Shown piece by piece: positions 60,935 through 64,000 of a stretch of DNA of 64,000 bases (position 1 is its first letter; every line of letters begins with the position of its first letter). The position numbers and the translations under genes were made by a program. Source of the stretch: Streptomyces sp. NBC_01116 (GTDB taxonomy: Bacteria > Actinomycetota > Actinomycetes > Streptomycetales > Streptomycetaceae); contig NZ_CP108644.1 of NCBI RefSeq assembly GCF_041435495.1, positions 6,185,501-6,249,500 of the forward strand, given 5' to 3'. A model generated the notes under the pieces. That model was not told the DNA's origin, searched no databases, and saw only the letters and a list, made by a program, of their open reading frames with translations.

Positions 60935-61966
60935 ATGAACGCTTCCGCTCCCCGCGCCCGGCGCTCCCGCCGCACCCCCCTCCTCGCGGCCGGCGCTGTC
61001 GCCGCCCTGCTCGTCGGCCTTTCGGCCTGCGGTTCGTCGGACGGTTCCGACAGCTCCGCCTCCTCCTCCGCCTCCGGAGGGGCCTCCGCGGGCGCCTTCC
61101 CCGCGAAGGTGGCGACGAAGTTCGGTGAGGTCACCGTCGACAAGCAGCCCCAGCGCATCGTCGCGCTCGGCTGGGGCGACGCCGAGACCGTCCTCGCGCT
61201 CGGCGGCCAGCCCGTCGGGGCCAGCGACTGGCTGCCGTTCGGCGGCGAGGGCGTCGGCCCGTGGGCCAAGGGCATGTACGACAAAAAGCCCGAGCTAATC
61301 GGCACGATGGAGCCGGAGTTCGAGAAGATCGCCTCGCTCCAGCCCGACCTGATCCTGGACACCAAGTCCAGCGGCGACCAGACCCGCTACGACACCCTGA
61401 AGAAGATCGCCCCGACCGTGGGCGTGCCCAAGGGCGGCGACCAGTACAAGCTCTCGTGGGAGCAGCAGACCACGATGATCGCCGCCGCCATGGGCGTACC
61501 GGAGAAGGGCGAGAAGCTGATCGCGGAGACCGAGAAGAAGTTCGAGGCCGCCGCGCAGGCCCACCCCGAGTTCAAGGGCAGGACCATCACCCTCGGCTCG
61601 CGCACCTCGGAGGGCTTCGGCGTCTACGTCGGCGGCACCGGGCGCGTCGACTTCGTCGAGCGGCTCGGCTTCGAGAACAACCCGGAGGCCGAGGCCAAGG
61701 CCGGCGAGAGCTTCTCCGTCCCGGTCTCCAAGGAGAACCTGGACCTGCTCGACGCCGACCTCACGGTCATGGCGCCGATCGGCATCCCGGCCACCGACAT
61801 CAGCGGCGACCCGCTGTACAAGGCGGTCCCGTCGGTCAAGGCGGGCAACGACCTCGTCTTCGACGACAAGGACATCTCCCAGGCCTTCGCCACGGACTCG
61901 GTCCTGTCCGTCTCGTACGCACTGGAGAAGGTCGTCCCGCTCTTCGCGGAGAAGGTCGCGAAGTAG
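60935..61966 (+). CDS. ferric siderophore-binding lipoprotein
   Basis: This 343-residue solute-binding lipoprotein captures ferric siderophores outside the membrane for the permeases. The lipobox is LSAC with Cys32, after a twin-Arg-like n-region (RRSRRTPLL). A Ser/Gly linker follows. The type III binding fold shows PQRIVALGWGDAETVLALG and IASLQPDLILDT. It has its own iron box immediately upstream and so a separate promoter. No Shine-Dalgarno sequence fits the five bases between box and ATG, so the mRNA is probably leaderless. Which siderophore it binds is unknown. Confidence 0.94.
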   Translation: MNASAPRARRSRRTPLLAAGAVAALLVGLSACGSSDGSDSSASSSASGGASAGAFPAKVATKFGEVTVDKQPQRIVALGWGDAETVLALGGQPVGASDWLPFGGEGVGPWAKGMYDKKPELIGTMEPEFEKIASLQPDLILDTKSSGDQTRYDTLKKIAPTVGVPKGGDQYKLSWEQQTTMIAAAMGVPEKGEKLIAETEKKFEAAAQAHPEFKGRTITLGSRTSEGFGVYVGGTGRVDFVERLGFENNPEAEAKAGESFSVPVSKENLDLLDADLTVMAPIGIPATDISGDPLYKAVPSVKAGNDLVFDDKDISQAFATDSVLSVSYALEKVVPLFAEKVAK

Positions 61967-62037
61967 TCCTGAACGTACCGCGCGCCCCGTCCCCGGGAGT
62001 ACCGGGTGCGGGGCGCCGCGCGTGCGTACGGAGGGGG

Positions 62038-62655
62038 TCAGGCTGCCGGGGCGGCCTTGATCGCGGAGATGTCGAAGGTCAGCTTCACCTTGTCGCTGAC
62101 CATCACGCCGCCGGTCTCCAGCGCCGCGTTCCAGGTCAGGCCCCAGTCGGAGCGCAGGATGTCGGCGCTGCCCTCGAAGCCGACGCGCTCGTTGCCGTAG
62201 ACGTCGGTGGCGGAGCCGTTGAACTCCAGGTCGATGGCGAGCGGGCGCGTGACGTCCTTGATGGTCAGGTCGCCGGTGATCCGGTACGCCTCGCCGCCCA
62301 GCTGCTCGGCCTTCGTCGAGCGGAACGTCATCAGGGGGAACTTCTCGGCGTCGAAGAAGTCGCCGCTGACCAGGTGGCCGTCGCGGTCGGCGATGCCGGT
62401 GTCGACGCTGCCGATCTTCACGTCGATGGAGGCGGAGGAGTTCGCCGGGTCCGTGCCGTCCACCACCAGGGTGCCCTCGTGCTCGCCGAAGGAGCCGCGC
62501 ACGTTCGTGACCATCGCGTGGCGCACGGTGAAGCCGATGCTGCTGTGCGCGGGGTCAAGGGTGTACGTGCCGGTCAGGGCGGCCAGCGCCGGGTCCACCG
62601 CGGGGGCCTCGGTGACGGTGGGGGCGGCGGTCGACTTGCGGGTGAACAGAGCCAT
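62038..62655 (-). CDS. YceI family protein
   Basis: This 205-residue protein has the YceI lipocalin-like fold: GTYTLDPAHSSIGFTVRHAMVTNVRG, then VKIGSVDTGIADRDGHL and FNGSATDVYGNERVGFEG. YceI proteins bind polyprenyl-like lipids. It has no signal peptide, unlike E. coli YceI, so it would be cytoplasmic. GAGGAGGAG precedes the ATG. Two copies of a TTCAAnnTTCAAC motif lie in the promoter. Confidence 0.93.
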   Translation of the reverse strand: MALFTRKSTAAPTVTEAPAVDPALAALTGTYTLDPAHSSIGFTVRHAMVTNVRGSFGEHEGTLVVDGTDPANSSASIDVKIGSVDTGIADRDGHLVSGDFFDAEKFPLMTFRSTKAEQLGGEAYRITGDLTIKDVTRPLAIDLEFNGSATDVYGNERVGFEGSADILRSDWGLTWNAALETGGVMVSDKVKLTFDISAIKAAPAA

Positions 62656-62710
62656 GGCTCCTCCTCGGGGATGCGTTACGGGGACGGATCGAGCGGCGCC
62701 GAAGGTGTTG

Positions 62711-62760
62711 TTCAACCTTCAACGAGTTCGACTGTAACCGCATCTAGTTCAAAGTTCAAC
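62711..62760. promoter_or_regulatory. two TTCAAnnTTCAAC motifs upstream of yceI
   Basis: TTCAACCTTCAAC (62711-62723) and TTCAAAGTTCAAC (62748-62760) are near-identical and 37 bases apart, in the promoter of the YceI gene. This suggests a MarR-like or similar regulator; none is encoded next to it. Confidence 0.6.
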
Positions 62761-62762
62761 AT

Positions 62763-62939
62763 CTACTCCGGGTGTGGGGGCAGGAGCAGGTCCTCGTGGC
62801 GGTGGTGGTGGAGCAGGGCGGCCGCGCGGGCGGGGTCGCCGGAGTCGATGAGGGCGCGGGCCAGGGTGTCCTGGATGATCTCCCGTTCCACGCGTACGCC
62901 GCCGATGCGTTCGGCCTTCTCGCCGAGGGCGGCCGGCGT
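62763..62939 (-). pseudogene. C-terminal remnant of a TPR-like protein
   Basis: This minus-strand frame ends with ALGEKAERIGGVRVEREI, IIQDTLARALIDSGDPARA and a His-rich tail, then a stop. This looks like the C-terminus of a tetratricopeptide-repeat protein. The N-terminal bulk is missing, and upstream sequence is not in frame. It sits between the YceI gene and a secreted protein gene as a decayed fragment. Confidence 0.6.
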
Positions 62940-63102
62940 GCGGGCCGCGGTTGACCCGCACGGCGAGGCGTCTCTTCGGCATCCCGGTGCGTGCCGCCCT
63001 CTGGCGGACGCGCGTAGAGCTCGGGCACTATCTCCCTGCCCGGCGTGCGCGGCTCCGCGCCCGTACGCCCCCTGATTTGTCATGAGCAGGAGGAATCCCC
63101 CC

Positions 63103-63627
63103 ATGGTGACCCGTCCACTACTCCGCTCCGCCCTCACCGCCCTGGCCCTCGTCCTCGGCGCCCTCTTCGCGCCCGGCGTCGGCGCTCTCGGCAGCGGCGC
63201 CACCGAGGCGCACGCCGTGACCAAGCTGACCCACGCGCAGGCGACCTCCCGGTTCAGCTCGTCCGGGGTCACCTGGTCGTCCTCCGGTGGCTGCTCCAAC
63301 CGGGACAACCCCACCTGCACGTCGTTCGACCAGCTCAACCTGGCCAGCGCCCAGGGCGCGCAGACCCTCAAGAGCGCCACCGGCTGCGCGCTCAACATCA
63401 CCGGAGGCACGGAGACCGGCCACGCCGGCGGCACGTACTCCCACTGGAACGGCTACAAGCTCGACTTCGCCAAGAGCACCTGCCTGAACAACTACGTCAC
63501 CGGCACCTTCACCTACATCGGCACGCGGGGCGACGGCGCGCGCCAGTACCAGTCCGGGTCCGGCAACATCTACGCGGACGAGGGCAACCACTGGGACGTG
63601 ACGTACTACAACTGCGGCGGCTGCTGA
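63103..63627 (+). CDS. secreted protein with an M15-like zinc peptidase signature
   Basis: This 174-residue precursor has a Sec signal (cut near AHA, about 38) and a mature domain with several Cys. Its core carries YSHWNGYKLD (His114, Asp121) and DEGNHW (Glu160, His163). The spacing matches the HxxGxxxD and ExxH motifs of M15/VanY-type D-Ala-D-Ala peptidases. It may therefore be a small zinc enzyme acting on peptidoglycan or a related substrate. The ATG at 63103 has AGGAGGA upstream and is preferred over the ATG at 63082. The GTG one codon later is an alternative. Confidence 0.8.
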   Translation: MVTRPLLRSALTALALVLGALFAPGVGALGSGATEAHAVTKLTHAQATSRFSSSGVTWSSSGGCSNRDNPTCTSFDQLNLASAQGAQTLKSATGCALNITGGTETGHAGGTYSHWNGYKLDFAKSTCLNNYVTGTFTYIGTRGDGARQYQSGSGNIYADEGNHWDVTYYNCGGC

Positions 63628-63643
63628 CAGCGGCGACGGCCGA

Positions 63644-63673
63644 GGGGGCCGCCCCGCACCGGGGGCGGCCCCC
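63644..63673. terminator. terminator after the secreted protein gene
   Basis: A perfect 12-base stem GGGGGCCGCCCC with its complement and a six-base loop lies between the secreted gene and the convergent partial gene. Confidence 0.85.
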
Positions 63674-63705
63674 ACCGCCTCCCGCCCCTTCACCGCCCTA
63701 CGGGA

Positions 63706-64000
63706 TCACGGGATCGGGTCGGCGTCCGGGCCCTCCTGTTCCAGCAGGTCCCGGGCGAAGTCCTCCCACTGCGCGTACCGGTCCGGGTGCGCGGACCGCT
63801 GGACCGCCTGGCACACGTCGCCGGGTTGCATCGACTCCCAGCCGTCGATCTGGAGCAGCCCCGGGTTGGCGCTGGGCGAGGGCAGCCCGTAGAAGGACTT
63901 GGACGCGGTCGGCACGTGGGTGATCTGCGCCGGCGTGCCCCAGCCCATGCTGGGGCGCTGCTGGAAGACGCCGAGCGAGTCGTGGTCGACCGGCGACGTG
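63706..64000 (-). CDS. partial CDS with the FQQRPSxGWG motif, cut by the window edge
   Basis: This is the C-terminal part of a protein whose start lies beyond the window. The visible 98 residues contain DHDSLGVFQQRPSMGWGTP, a motif common in actinobacterial secreted or cell-wall proteins. A Trp-rich end with DVCQAVQRSAHPDRYAQWEDFA follows. I cannot name the function from this piece. It converges with the M15-like gene. Confidence 0.8.
   Translation of the reverse strand, partial: TSPVDHDSLGVFQQRPSMGWGTPAQITHVPTASKSFYGLPSPSANPGLLQIDGWESMQPGDVCQAVQRSAHPDRYAQWEDFARDLLEQEGPDADPIP

Noticed and set aside
1..64000. tRNA or rRNA genes
   Set aside because: No cloverleaf, CCA-type or rRNA signature was seen on reading either strand; a dedicated tRNA search would settle it.

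Overview
The window is chromosomal DNA from a high-GC actinomycete, almost certainly a Streptomyces. Codon third positions are nearly all G or C, starts are often GTG or TTG behind GGAGG-type ribosome sites, and typical Streptomyces families are present: a WhiJ-like regulator/DUF397/ATPase triad, a streptogrisin-type protease, a SpoIIE-type phosphatase, a GGDEF/EAL protein and several PucR regulators. The order of the cyclic-di-GMP protein, ilvB-ilvN-ilvC, serA, putA/pruA, leuB, ilvE and a citramalate synthase matches, as I remember it, the SCO5511-SCO5529 neighbourhood of S. coelicolor. No rRNA, tRNA, CRISPR array or intact insertion sequence was seen.

Layout. (1) 0-8.3 kb is accessory and partly eroded: a DUF6191 protein, a sugar-dehydrogenase lipoprotein, an aldo/keto reductase, a PucR regulator, two esterases/hydrolases, a deletion scar joining the 3' ends of two divergent genes (acyl-CoA ligase and PucR regulator), and a 2-hydroxyacid dehydrogenase. 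(2) 8.5-17.2 kb is core: a membrane-bound PAS-GGDEF-degenerate EAL protein, then an attenuator-controlled ilvBNC operon and serA. (3) 17.4-21.2 kb is a polymorphic toxin locus: a membrane/prepilin-like protein ending in a Tox-REase-5 nuclease, an Imm52-type immunity protein and a coupled third gene. (4) 21.3-28.2 kb holds a short-chain cis-prenyltransferase, a GAF-SpoIIE phosphatase and a proline catabolic locus (PucR regulator, putA, pruA) with palindromic operators. (5) 28.2-38.5 kb mixes a nitroreductase, a secreted protease and an AAC(2')-like acetyltransferase with leuB, ilvE, agmatine deiminase/TetR, and a citramalate synthase behind a second attenuator rich in Ile codons. (6) 38.6-57 kb is mostly accessory: a GH3 enzyme, a TPM-domain protein, SUKH-type orphans, a YdcF protein, an ornithine cyclodeaminase homologue, an imine-reductase-like enzyme with its TetR, an AraC-GyrI regulator, the WhiJ-like triad, a thioredoxin-reductase-like flavoprotein, catalase and others. 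(7) 57-62 kb is a siderophore uptake system with iron boxes. (8) 62-64 kb holds a YceI protein, a gene remnant and secreted proteins.

How the genes work together. ilvBNC, ilvE, leuB and the citramalate synthase supply valine, leucine and isoleucine, and serA feeds serine. Both attenuators carry runs of the branched-chain codons their products help to make. putA and pruA oxidise proline to glutamate. The binding lipoprotein, two permeases and ATPase import ferric siderophore under probable DmdR/IdeR control. Functions are inferred from protein families and motifs read by eye; no database search was run.
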